Assembly: GCA_002350705.1 (NCBI GenBank)
Contig: DEFH01000060.1
Span: 68,476 to 112,834, forward strand
DNA length: 44,359 nt
Direction: 5' to 3'
DNA from: Ruminococcaceae bacterium UBA2857
GTDB lineage: Bacteria; Bacillota; Clostridia; Oscillospirales; Acutalibacteraceae
Part shown: one piece after another, positions 27,216-35,216 of the stretch
Numbering within the stretch: position 1 is the first letter of the stretch
How the letters are laid out: every line of letters starts with the position of its first letter
Position numbers and translations under genes: made by a program
The notes under the pieces: model-generated
What the model saw: the letters and a program-made list of their open reading frames with translations, nothing else
What the model was told of the DNA's origin: nothing
The model's database searches: none

Positions 27216-27217
27216 AC

Positions 27218-27255
27218 AAAAAGCGTTTGCCCGAACAGAGCAAACGCTTTTGCTT
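27218..27255. terminator. Bidirectional terminator between lipoprotein and sortase operon
   Basis: A perfect 12-bp stem AAAAGCGTTTGC/GCAAACGCTTTT (27219-27230 with 27240-27251) with A and T runs on both flanks. It separates convergent genes and overlaps the last codon of the minus-strand gene. Confidence 0.85.
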
Positions 27256-27877
27256 ATTTCACCATAAAGAAAATCACGGCAAGAACCGCCTGAATGAGTC
27301 CCAGAGATAAAAGAACGGCAATCATGATGCGAAACCTGAAAAGAGATTTTTCCCTGTTGTCAGGGACAACGGATGGTGTTTGTGAGACAGCAGGTTGGTT
27401 GTCGGAGAGCTGTCTGTCAAGATGCCGTGCAATTTCCTCGACAGAAGTTTCCTGTTCCCGTACTTCCGTAAGGGAGTAGATTCTTTTGATTTCTTCCTTG
27501 ATTTTTCCGTCAAACATTTTTTCAATGACTTCCGCATCATCGGGGAGCAGAAAAATCGTTTGTTGAGGTGAGCGTATCATATAGGCAAAATTGCCGTCAT
27601 CATCCACGAGTTTGTTGGACTTGATACCGGTATTTTTGCCGGAAAGGACAGCGGATAATATTTTATCGGTGCTTTGCACTCCGCCGTCAAGACCTCCCAC
27701 AATGAACACGAGGTCCTGACGGTTGAGGGATTCTCCAAGATGCCGAGCCAGCTCCTGAGGAGTCAGAGCCGCACAGCATCCGGACAGTTTTAACGGGAGA
27801 TGTTTGAGTAATTCGGTGATATGGTTTTCAATTTCGGCAGTTTTGCCGGAGTGGTAAAAAATGAGTTCATAATTCAT
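27254..27877 (-). CDS. Tail-anchored protein with MoaB/CinA-like domain
   Basis: A 207-residue protein with one membrane segment at the very C-terminus (183-205), so the bulk is cytoplasmic. Residues 39-125 resemble the molybdopterin-binding (MoaB/CinA) fold: DLVFIVGGLDGGVQSTDK matches the D-L-V-x-x-x-G-G-x-x-x-G-x-x-D core, and QQTIFLLPDDAEVIEKMF matches the late V-x-x-LPG-x-P-x-E-M segment of CinA. The Gly and Pro at the second site are lost, so enzymatic activity is doubtful. It follows the sortase gene by 15 bases behind GGGAGA. The fold assignment is from motif reading only. Confidence 0.6.
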   Translation of the reverse strand: MNYELIFYHSGKTAEIENHITELLKHLPLKLSGCCAALTPQELARHLGESLNRQDLVFIVGGLDGGVQSTDKILSAVLSGKNTGIKSNKLVDDDGNFAYMIRSPQQTIFLLPDDAEVIEKMFDGKIKEEIKRIYSLTEVREQETSVEEIARHLDRQLSDNQPAVSQTPSVVPDNREKSLFRFRIMIAVLLSLGLIQAVLAVIFFMVK

Positions 27878-27892
27878 AGATTTCTCCCAAAA

Positions 27893-30424
27893 TTATTCTT
27901 CTGGAATGTCAGTATTTTCTTCAACGGGTTCGGGTTCTGGTTCCGGTTCCGGGGAGGATTCTATATTGCTGATACATTCATCGATCTGCTGTTTGGTGGT
28001 CGATACCATGTTAGAGACAGCATCGGGAGTTGTGAGGATATTGTCATCCGAAATGGTAGCCTTGGCACTGCTGATGATAGCCTGTAACTTTCCGCGAGCC
28101 TCTGTCGGATAGTCATCCGGATTGACATAGTCATCCAGTTCTGCAAGAGCCTGTTCTTTTGCCGCTTTGAGTTCGGCAGCGGCACGTTCCTGAGCTTGTC
28201 TGGAGGTTTCGGCTTCTCTTGCGGCTTTTTCGGCGGCTTCTCTTGCCGCCTTTTCAGCGGCTTCTTTAGCGGCTTTTTCAGAGGCTTCGGCAGCCTTGCT
28301 TTCCTCTTCGTCCATTTCATCGGCAGTTTTGATGTCGGCAAGTGCATTGATTCCTGCTTTTGTCAATTCTTCTATTTCCTCGATAGTTTTAGCGTCATAG
28401 ATTTTTTTGGTATAGTCTTCCAGAAGTTTTTCAACTTCGCTTGCCTGCGTCTGACGATAGGAGTTGCCGGCAATAGAATTTCTCATTTCGGAAATACCGG
28501 ATTGTTTTTTGGCACTGAGTTCTCTTTCGGAATTTTGTCTGGCTTCCTGTTCTTCACGCTGACGGCTGAGCTCAGCTTGGGCAGAAGCTTCATCTTCTAC
28601 CTGCTGTCTGGTTTTGATTTGTCTGATTTTGTCGATAGCTTCGTTATACAGACGGTTGACGTCCGCAGCACTTTCGGCTTCGTGGAACATGGTGACATAT
28701 TCTTCCACCAGTTGGTTGACTTCCTGCTGCTGCTGCTCGGCATATTCAATTTTGTCAACAAAGGCATGGAGCATATTTTCGGCATTTTTCTTGCCTTCGG
28801 TGAGCACTCTTTCGAGTTCCTCATCATCATTGACAGACCACTGTTTATCACCGTCATACCAGTCGATTTCCTTGTTGTTGTAGGCTTCCTGGAAAGAGGT
28901 GACGTTGGGACGGACACCGCCATAGTAATTATACCATACATCAGGGTAGAGAGGTGTCGGATTTTCGACAGCCTTGGAAACATCGACATCAGCGGATTCA
29001 CCGTCTCTGACCTTTCTGGCAACGATCACAATGCGGAAATCGTCAAAGTCATAGGCACAGGTGGAGAGAGTGAGAATGGTATCATTTTCGTTAAGGTCAA
29101 CGGGACAGTTGATCAGTGAGCGTACACGCAGTTCATAGACAAAGTTGAGGAAATCATAATCACTGACAAAGCTTCCTCTGAGATAGATAAACGGAGTACC
29201 GTGTTGTTCCAGCGTGTTGGTCTTGAATACGGAAATAATTTTCCATTTGCTTTTTTCGTAAATGGTGTTGAAAGTAAAGACAGGCGTTTTTTTGTAAAAA
29301 TTGATACCGTAGTTGTCTCCTCTTTCCACGTAGTAGGCAAGATTGGCAAACATTCTGCCGTCCTGCATATGATGACCGTGGATAATCATATTTTTTGAAT
29401 CGAGAGAACTTCTGTAATCCATGAATACAGTACCGTATTTGGAGTAGTTGCCGTAGAAATCCCTGTGGAGATAGTATTCGGGATCGACGCCTTCCTGAGG
29501 TTTGACGACAACAAAATCAATGATGGTATTGGGAATATTGATCCATCCGATAGTATCGGGATTTGCTTTCAGCAGTTCGGAGAAATCGGAAATAACACCC
29601 TCTGAACCGTCTGTGGGCAGTTTAGGTGTTTTATGAGAACCGTCATCATCCTCTTCTTCAGGAGTCGATACCAGCAGTCCTTTGATATCGTCCGTCATTT
29701 TGTCATTTACGGCAGGTTCTACGACCAGTATTTGAACAAGAATATAGGATGATACCACAAAGGTACAGATTGCCAGTATCAGAATGATTTTTCTGACGAC
29801 ATCAAGAGGTCTGTCACCGTGACAGGGAATAAAGGTTTTCCAGAAAGCTCTTTTTCCTGTGGGTGCAGACAATTTTTGGCATATACTGTAAAGTACGGTC
29901 ATAAAGCTGGTATTCAGTACATCATGTTTGGGGAGGAGCACTAAAATTTTATTGTTATATTCTATAGAATAAGCGTAAACAGGTTTATCTTCGACAGTGA
30001 TGATTCCCTGCGTAATATCAATAGGTTCAGCCGGGAGATTTTTGGATTTTCTGCGTTTTTTATTTTTGGAGTCTGAAGGATGCCCGTTGTTTGTTTGGGA
30101 AGAATCTTCGTTTTCAGGATCAACAGATGGTGCTTCGATTCTCCGGATTTTTCCAAGGACACCGATACTTTCAAAAAATTCTCTTGCATTGTCCTCGCTG
30201 TCCCGGGAAAGGGCATCCGCAATCATAATCATACCGATTTTTTCATCTCCGGATTCAGAGACTTTGAGAGCTTCTGTGATACTTTTTTCCGTGAGATTGA
30301 TTTCTGTTTTATAGATAATATGGAAATTGATGTCATTGAGTTTCTGTACCGTTTTTTCAAAACCGGTTTCAGAGGTCTGACCAAACGCTTTGCCTTCTCT
30401 GGGGAAATAAATTTCCGCATTCAT
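27893..30424 (-). CDS. Class B sortase with cytoplasmic and coiled-coil extensions
   Basis: An 843-residue protein about 3.5 times the usual sortase length. Residues 1-200 are cytoplasmic: a possible degenerate MoaB/CinA-like module (IGMIMIADALSRDS; ILVLLPKHDV) split by a basic, Ser-rich loop at 104-130. A membrane segment spans 211-233. The class B sortase domain spans about 278-475, with His351 (GHHM), Cys456 (LSTCAYD) and Arg464 as catalytic residues. A 360-residue tail follows: helical repeats at about 566-605, 663-702 and 780-822, an Ala/Glu/Lys heptad stretch at 710-760 and a Glu/Pro-rich end. Sortases attach surface proteins to the wall. No sorting-signal substrate is in the window. 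The start follows GGAGTG. Confidence 0.88.
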   Translation of the reverse strand: MNAEIYFPREGKAFGQTSETGFEKTVQKLNDINFHIIYKTEINLTEKSITEALKVSESGDEKIGMIMIADALSRDSEDNAREFFESIGVLGKIRRIEAPSVDPENEDSSQTNNGHPSDSKNKKRRKSKNLPAEPIDITQGIITVEDKPVYAYSIEYNNKILVLLPKHDVLNTSFMTVLYSICQKLSAPTGKRAFWKTFIPCHGDRPLDVVRKIILILAICTFVVSSYILVQILVVEPAVNDKMTDDIKGLLVSTPEEEDDDGSHKTPKLPTDGSEGVISDFSELLKANPDTIGWINIPNTIIDFVVVKPQEGVDPEYYLHRDFYGNYSKYGTVFMDYRSSLDSKNMIIHGHHMQDGRMFANLAYYVERGDNYGINFYKKTPVFTFNTIYEKSKWKIISVFKTNTLEQHGTPFIYLRGSFVSDYDFLNFVYELRVRSLINCPVDLNENDTILTLSTCAYDFDDFRIVIVARKVRDGESADVDVSKAVENPTPLYPDVWYNYYGGVRPNVTSFQEAYNNKEIDWYDGDKQWSVNDDEELERVLTEGKKNAENMLHAFVDKIEYAEQQQQEVNQLVEEYVTMFHEAESAADVNRLYNEAIDKIRQIKTRQQVEDEASAQAELSRQREEQEARQNSERELSAKKQSGISEMRNSIAGNSYRQTQASEVEKLLEDYTKKIYDAKTIEEIEELTKAGINALADIKTADEMDEEESKAAEASEKAAKEAAEKAAREAAEKAAREAETSRQAQERAAAELKAAKEQALAELDDYVNPDDYPTEARGKLQAIISSAKATISDDNILTTPDAVSNMVSTTKQQIDECISNIESSPEPEPEPEPVEENTDIPEE
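28211..28279 (-). repeat. Tandem 24-base repeats coding Ala/Glu/Lys heptads
   Basis: Near-identical units coding E-A-A-E-K-A-A-K/R lie within the sortase tail at residues 716-738, alternating GCC/GCG/GCT codons. Copy number could vary between strains. Confidence 0.7.
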
Positions 30425-30447
30425 AATTTCTCACTCCGTTCAACAGA

Positions 30448-31617
30448 TTATTCAATATTTGTCAGTTTCACACCTGCGACAGCTCTTTCAATGAGTGCTT
30501 TGCAGTCGAGTTTGTTTTGTTCTGCGATCACTTCTTTTAAAGCGGGCTGTGTTTTGGGGTGCTTTGGTGTAAACACGGTACAGCAGTCCTCATAAGGCTG
30601 GATAGACACTTCAAAAGTATTGATTTTTCTGGAAATTTCGATAATTTCCTCCTTGTCCATACCGATCAGGGGACGGAATACAGGCATATCACAGGCAGCA
30701 TCGGTACATTCTATGGCACGGATGGTCTGGCTTGCGACCTGACCGAGACTTTCGCCTGTAATGAGTGCATGACAGTCATTCTGACGGGCGATGATTTCGG
30801 CAATTTCCATCATAAAGCGACGCATGATAAGCGTAAAATAATCTTCCTTGCATTTTTCTCTGATTTCCTGCTGAATTTCGGTGAAAGGAACGGTAAACAT
30901 TTTCATGCGGCCGCTGTATTTGGCGACTCTTTGAAGGAGTTCCACGACTTTTTCTTCGGCACGGACACTGGTATAAGGAGGGCTGGCAAAATGTACGGCA
31001 GTCAGTTCAATGCCTCGTTTTGCCATCATATAGGAGGCAACGGGACTGTCAATGCCGCCGGAAATCAGTACACAAGCCTTGCCTCCTGTTCCGACAGGGA
31101 TACCGCCTGCTCCTCTGATGAGACCTGCTCTGACGTATGCTCCGAAGTCTCTGATTTCCACTGTGACGATGACATCGGGATTGTGTACATTCACGCTGAT
31201 ATGGGGGAATTTTTCCAGAAGATAGCCGCCTACTTCCGCACTGATTTCGGGGGATTGGTAGGGGAATTTTTTATCGGAGCGTTTCGCCTCCACTTTGAAA
31301 GTTTTAGCCGTTTCAAAAGTTTCGGCGAGATATTCTCCGGCAGCCTCTTTGATTTTATCAAGGTCTTTTTCGGTCACACAGGCTCTGGCAAATGCCGCAA
31401 TACCGAACACTTTGGAAACACAGTCCACGACTTCATCCATATCGGTGTCATCATATACGGGTGTCACGCTGATGGTGGACTGTGCGATTTTTACCTGAAA
31501 CTCTCCGATTTTAGCCAGCCGTCTTTTGAGGCTTCTGACGAGTGCATCTTCAAAATTTCTTCTGTTGAGTCCCTTGAGGACAATTTCACCTAATTTGATC
31601 AATATAATTTCTTTCAT
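30448..31617 (-). CDS. thiI: tRNA 4-thiouridine synthase ThiI
   Basis: A 389-residue enzyme that adds sulfur to U8 of tRNA, using sulfur from the adjacent cysteine desulfurase. It has the N-terminal NFLD/THUMP region (about 1-165) and a PP-loop ATPase domain with SGGIDSPVASYMMAKRG and ESLGQVASQTI. There is no C-terminal rhodanese domain, as is usual in Firmicutes. Start at 31617 chosen by spacing from AGGGAG; the Met at 31620 is equally near. It lies 47 bases after the desulfurase gene, and this pairing is conserved. Confidence 0.95.
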   Translation of the reverse strand: MKEIILIKLGEIVLKGLNRRNFEDALVRSLKRRLAKIGEFQVKIAQSTISVTPVYDDTDMDEVVDCVSKVFGIAAFARACVTEKDLDKIKEAAGEYLAETFETAKTFKVEAKRSDKKFPYQSPEISAEVGGYLLEKFPHISVNVHNPDVIVTVEIRDFGAYVRAGLIRGAGGIPVGTGGKACVLISGGIDSPVASYMMAKRGIELTAVHFASPPYTSVRAEEKVVELLQRVAKYSGRMKMFTVPFTEIQQEIREKCKEDYFTLIMRRFMMEIAEIIARQNDCHALITGESLGQVASQTIRAIECTDAACDMPVFRPLIGMDKEEIIEISRKINTFEVSIQPYEDCCTVFTPKHPKTQPALKEVIAEQNKLDCKALIERAVAGVKLTNIE

Positions 31618-31664
31618 CATAAATCTCCCTGTAAAAAATATATCTAAGATGAAGTTTAACACTT

Positions 31665-32801
31665 TTATCTGCTTCTTGCAAGAGTATTATTGGCATTTAT
31701 GAGAGCTTTTGCAAGTTCGTCAATATCCTCTTTGGAGTTGTACCGTGAAAAGCTGACTCTGACAGCGGAATCAATGAGACTGTCAGGCAATTCGAGAGCT
31801 TTGAGGACATGGCTTTTTTTGCCTTTGGCACAGGCGGAGCCGCTTGATACATAGATTCCCTGTTCTTCGAGGAAGTGGAGCATGGTTTCGGAACGGATAC
31901 CCTCTGCGGAAAAATTAAGAATATACGGCAGGCAGTCTGTATCGGAATGGATATATACATTGTCAATATGAGAAAGTTTTTCTCTGCAATAGAGATTGAG
32001 TTCTTTCATGGAATGGTATTCGCTGTCCATATCGGGGAGAGCCTTTACCGCTTCACTCATGCCGACAATGTTCGGCAGAGGTTCTGTACCGGGGCGGAGC
32101 TTGTGTTCCTGTTCACCGCCGTAATGCAGGGGAACAATTCTGGCATCCTTTCGCAGATATAAAATGCCTGCTCCTTTTGGACCGTGTATTTTATGAGAGC
32201 TTGCGGTCAGTAAGTCAACGCCCCATTTTTTAGGCTTTAGGGGAATCTTGCCGAAAGCCTGTACAGCGTCTGTATGAAACAGACAAAAACTGTTGGCTTT
32301 TTTAACGATTTTACCGACTTTTTCGACAGGCTGAATCGTTCCCGTCTCATTATTGACCGTCATCATGCTGACCAGTATGGTATCAGCCGTCAGAGCATTG
32401 GCGACACTTTCGGGAGTGATTTTTCCGCTTTTGTCAGGCGACAGATAAATCACTTCAAAACCGTCTTTTTCCAGTTTCTGCATACTTTCCATGACGGAAG
32501 AATGTTCCATAGCAGTAGTAACAATTCGCTTGCCGCGTCTTTTCAGAGCGTTGACAGCACCGAATACAGCGGTATTGTTTCCCTCTGTGCCGCCTGAGGT
32601 GAAATAGATTTCCTCTTTATCGGCGGAAAGCATCTCAGCGATGGTTTTTCTGGCGGATTCGAGTTCTTTTTCCGCCCGATGTCCCTTTAAGTGCAGGGAA
32701 GAGGGATTGCCATAATGTTCCGTCATGATTTCCACCATTTTTTGAACGGCTTCGGGACATACTTTGGTGGTTGCACTGTTATCCAAATAAATTTCTCTCA
32801 A
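31665..32801 (-). CDS. Cysteine desulfurase (NifS/IscS family)
   Basis: A 378-residue pyridoxal-phosphate enzyme that takes sulfur from cysteine. It begins LREIYLDNSATTKVCPEAV and shows the PLP lysine in SSHKIHGPKGAGIL and the catalytic Cys in SSGSACAKGKKSH. The start is a TTG at 32799-32801 behind GAGGAG; the track Met further upstream lacks a ribosome site. It lies upstream of thiI, so it probably feeds sulfur to tRNA thiolation (the NifZ type in Bacillus). The promoter overlaps an inverted repeat at 32846-32890. Confidence 0.94.
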   Translation of the reverse strand: MREIYLDNSATTKVCPEAVQKMVEIMTEHYGNPSSLHLKGHRAEKELESARKTIAEMLSADKEEIYFTSGGTEGNNTAVFGAVNALKRRGKRIVTTAMEHSSVMESMQKLEKDGFEVIYLSPDKSGKITPESVANALTADTILVSMMTVNNETGTIQPVEKVGKIVKKANSFCLFHTDAVQAFGKIPLKPKKWGVDLLTASSHKIHGPKGAGILYLRKDARIVPLHYGGEQEHKLRPGTEPLPNIVGMSEAVKALPDMDSEYHSMKELNLYCREKLSHIDNVYIHSDTDCLPYILNFSAEGIRSETMLHFLEEQGIYVSSGSACAKGKKSHVLKALELPDSLIDSAVRVSFSRYNSKEDIDELAKALINANNTLARSR

Positions 32802-32831
32802 GCGATAACATCTCCTCAATGAATAAATCCA

Positions 32832-32860
32832 AAAATAATCGGTTAATCTATCCATATCAA
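32832..32860 (-). promoter_or_regulatory. Putative sigma-A promoter of iscS-thiI-sortase genes
   Basis: On the minus strand TTGATA (32855-32860), a 17-bp spacer and TATTTT (32832-32837). One arm of a 10-bp inverted repeat (32846-32855) lies in its spacer. Confidence 0.5.
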
Positions 32861-32890
32861 TGATTTTAAAAAAACAGGTGATGGATAGAT
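32846..32890. repeat. 10-bp inverted repeat at the desulfurase-spoVAC divide
   Basis: ATCTATCCAT (32846-32855) and ATGGATAGAT (32881-32890) are perfect inverted copies 25 bases apart. One arm lies in the desulfurase promoter and the other reaches into the spoVAC start codon. Confidence 0.8.
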
Positions 32891-33338
32891 GAATATTTCT
32901 CAGAATGAATATGCCAACATGGTAGACAGAGCTTCCCCGAAAAGCAAGATTCTGAAAGACTGTATCGGAGCTTTTACTGTGGGAGGCTTTATCTGCATTG
33001 TCGGACAGGCTCTGACAGATACCTATCAGTATGCTCTGGGCATGGAGCTGAAAGACGCACGGTGTCTGACAAGTATCTCATTGGTTTTTCTGAGTGCACT
33101 GTTTACAGCACTGAGCTGGTATGATAATATTGCCAAATTTGCGGGTGCAGGCACTCTTGTGCCAATTACAGGTTTTGCCAATGCGGTGGTATCCCCTGCC
33201 ATTGAGTTTAAAAGCGAAGGATTTGTAGGGGGACTGGGTGCAAAAATGTTTATCATAGCAGGACCGGTGATTGTATACGGTACGGCTGCCTCTGTGCTTT
33301 ACGGACTGATTCTGTGTACGGTCAGGACATTGTCCTGA
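32889..33338 (+). CDS. spoVAC: Stage V sporulation membrane protein SpoVAC
   Basis: A 149-residue membrane protein with a hydrophilic N-terminus and about four hydrophobic segments. It matches SpoVAC by FTVGGFICIVGQAL, the FAGAGTLVPITGFANAVVSPAIEFKSEGFVGGLG core and length. In Bacillus SpoVAC forms a mechanosensitive channel for dipicolinic acid uptake into the spore. Neither spoVAD nor spoVAE is adjacent, which is unusual. The start codon follows AGGTG. Confidence 0.85.
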   Translation: MNISQNEYANMVDRASPKSKILKDCIGAFTVGGFICIVGQALTDTYQYALGMELKDARCLTSISLVFLSALFTALSWYDNIAKFAGAGTLVPITGFANAVVSPAIEFKSEGFVGGLGAKMFIIAGPVIVYGTAASVLYGLILCTVRTLS

Positions 33339-33346
33339 CCGGCTGT

Positions 33347-33385
33347 CATAATGCATAATGTACAGCGAAAGCATTATGCATTATG
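33347..33385. repeat. Perfect 14-bp palindromic repeat after spoVAC
   Basis: CATAATGCATAATG (33347-33360) and its exact inverse (33372-33385) flank an 11-base loop. A second, independent hairpin (GGTCAGGAC/GTCCTGACC, 33320-33340) sits on the spoVAC stop. Neither has a T tract, so they are not plain terminators. It may be a small dispersed palindromic element. Confidence 0.75.
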
Positions 33386-33413
33386 AATGATACATGAAAA
33401 TATGAAATTTCTA

Positions 33414-33442
33414 TTGTAAAATTTGTGTTTCTGTGCTATGAT
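33414..33442 (+). promoter_or_regulatory. Sigma-A promoter of flavin reductase gene
   Basis: TTGTAA (33414-33419), a 17-bp spacer and TATGAT (33437-33442), 26 bases upstream of the start codon. Confidence 0.65.
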
Positions 33443-33468
33443 TAATTAAAAACGAAGGGAGAAATGAT

Positions 33469-34116
33469 ATGTACGACAAGATACTGACATCTTTATCATA
33501 CGGAATGTTTGCACTGGGAGCCAAAGGCGAAAGCTATCCCAATGCGTGCATTGTCAATACCGTGATACAGATTTCCTCTTATCCCATGACGGTTGCGGTC
33601 AGCGTGAATCATAGCAATTATACGAATGAGTGTATCAAGAAAAGCGGTTATTTTACCGTGAGTGTGTTTTCCGAGAATACATCGGGAGCGGTGATTGGTG
33701 CGTTGGGATTCAATTCGGGACGTGACGGCAACAAGCTGAACAACGTCAAGCATAAAATCCTGACAGAGGGAGCTCCTGTGATACAGGAGAATATATGCTG
33801 TTGGTTTTTGTGCAGGGTGGTCAATGCGGTGGAAACCGTTACCCATACGATTTTTATAGCCGAGCCTGTGGCAGGCAGTGAAACCATCAAAGGAGTTCCG
33901 ATGACCTATGATTTTTACAGACAGGTCATTAAGGGAAAATCTCCGAAATTTGCTCCTACATACCTCCCCGAAAAAGAGGAAGAAGTCCAGAAATATACCT
34001 GTGCTATCTGTAAGTATGAATACGGTGATTCATTGGTACCGTTTGAGGAACTGCCGGAGAGTTGGATATGTCCGATATGCGGAGCCCCGAAATCCGTGTT
34101 CCGGAAGTCGGAATAA
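33469..34116 (+). CDS. Flavin reductase-like protein fused to rubredoxin
   Basis: A 215-residue fusion. Residues 1-165 form a flavin-reductase split-barrel (FMN-binding) domain, with N-A-C-I-V-N-T-V-I-Q in the flavin site. Residues 170-215 are a short rubredoxin with two CxxC pairs (YTCAICKYEY and WICPICGAPK) that bind one iron. The rubredoxin lacks a few loop residues compared with free rubredoxins. Such fusions are known in anaerobes as oxygen or nitric oxide defence electron carriers (family knowledge). The start follows AGGGAG. Confidence 0.88.
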   Translation: MYDKILTSLSYGMFALGAKGESYPNACIVNTVIQISSYPMTVAVSVNHSNYTNECIKKSGYFTVSVFSENTSGAVIGALGFNSGRDGNKLNNVKHKILTEGAPVIQENICCWFLCRVVNAVETVTHTIFIAEPVAGSETIKGVPMTYDFYRQVIKGKSPKFAPTYLPEKEEEVQKYTCAICKYEYGDSLVPFEELPESWICPICGAPKSVFRKSE

Positions 34117-34226
34117 TACGGATTTTCATGCTTGCTATTGTATCACATTGATACCGAGATGTCAAGAATACTTGTCAGTTTTCCCTTTAAACTTGACAGA
34201 AAATTTAAAAGATTGGAAGAAGTGCC

Positions 34227-35144
34227 ATGACAATCAAAGAAGTACAGGACGAAATTATCCGTCTGAAAAAAGAAAAAGATATTTGTATCCTTGCCCATAG
34301 CTATCAGGCAAGGGAAATTCTGGAAATAGCGGATTTTACAGGGGATTCGTATGCCCTGAGCAAGATGGCGAAAACAGCTCCCAATAAAACAGTGATTATG
34401 TGCGGAGTGCGTTTTATGGCGGAGACGGTAAAAATGCTTTCTCCCGAAAAGAAAGTAATTTTGTCAAGCCCGGTTGCGGGATGTCCGATGGCGGAGCAGC
34501 TGGACAAAGAACTGATTCTGCAAATGAAGGAAATGTATCCCGATTATACAGTGGTTGCCTATATCAATACAACTGCCGAACTCAAAACGGTATGTGACGT
34601 GTGTGTAACATCCTCGTCGGCAGTTCAGATTGTGAAGCAGTTGGAAAGCAAGAATATTTTGTTTATTCCCGACTGCAATCTGGGAGCGTTTGTGGCAAAA
34701 CAGGTGCCGGAAAAAAATATCAAGTTGGTACAGGGCGGCTGTCCCGTTCATGCGGCTGTCACAAGAAAACATGCCGAACAAGCCAAGGCTTTGCATCCGA
34801 ATGCAGAACTGCTGGTACATCCCGAATGTCGTCCGGAAGTAACGGAGCTTGCGGATTACGTTGGTTCTACGTCAGGCATTATGAACTATGCGATAAAATC
34901 AGATAAGAAAGAGTTTATCATCGGTACGGAAAACAGTATTGCGGAACATCTGCAATATCAGTGTCCCGACAAGAAATTCTATCTGCTGTCAAAGAGCCTG
35001 TTGTGTGAAAATATGAAGTCCACAACACTCGTAGACGTGCTGAACTGCTGTAAAGGAGAGGGCGGAGAAGAAATCGAGCTTTCCGAAGAAACCATCAAAG
35101 AAGCCTGCAAATGCATTGATGTCATGATTGCACTGGGCGGCTGA
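34227..35144 (+). CDS. nadA: Quinolinate synthase NadA
   Basis: A 305-residue iron-sulfur enzyme that condenses iminoaspartate with dihydroxyacetone phosphate in NAD synthesis. The three cluster cysteines are likely Cys86 (AGCPMAE), Cys172 (GGCPVH) and Cys260 (LLCENM), at the usual spacing. Also HPECRPEV and the S-T-S-G-I segment. The short form lacks the N-terminal extension of E. coli NadA. nadB and nadC are not adjacent, so another aspartate oxidase or dehydrogenase must act. Its 110-base upstream gap contains TGTCAAG...CTTGACA at 34160-34198 with no firm promoter call. Confidence 0.93.
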   Translation: MTIKEVQDEIIRLKKEKDICILAHSYQAREILEIADFTGDSYALSKMAKTAPNKTVIMCGVRFMAETVKMLSPEKKVILSSPVAGCPMAEQLDKELILQMKEMYPDYTVVAYINTTAELKTVCDVCVTSSSAVQIVKQLESKNILFIPDCNLGAFVAKQVPEKNIKLVQGGCPVHAAVTRKHAEQAKALHPNAELLVHPECRPEVTELADYVGSTSGIMNYAIKSDKKEFIIGTENSIAEHLQYQCPDKKFYLLSKSLLCENMKSTTLVDVLNCCKGEGGEEIELSEETIKEACKCIDVMIALGG

Positions 35145-35170
35145 ACGGCAATCGGCAATGTACAATGACG

Positions 35171-35214
35171 AAACGGAACAGACTGCTGACAAAAACAGTC
35201 TGTTCCGTTTTTTG
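35171..35214. terminator. Bidirectional terminator between nadA and the aro cluster
   Basis: A perfect 14-bp stem AACGGAACAGACTG/CAGTCTGTTCCGTT (35172-35185 with 35196-35209) followed by TTTTTTG. Confidence 0.9.
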
Positions 35215-35216
35215 AT

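Noticed and set aside
28196..28300. CRISPR-like short repeats
   Set aside because: These are tandem codons for Ala/Glu/Lys heptads inside the sortase gene, with no spacers or cas genes.
32802..32888. Sigma-G promoter for spoVAC (TGAATA plus TAATCTA, 18-bp spacer)
   Set aside because: Only four of seven bases match at the -10 box; it could be chance.
34117..34226. NiaR/NadR-like operator upstream of nadA (TGTCAAG...CTTGACA)
   Set aside because: The arms match in inverse but the spacing is too wide and there is no known box consensus; too weak to call.
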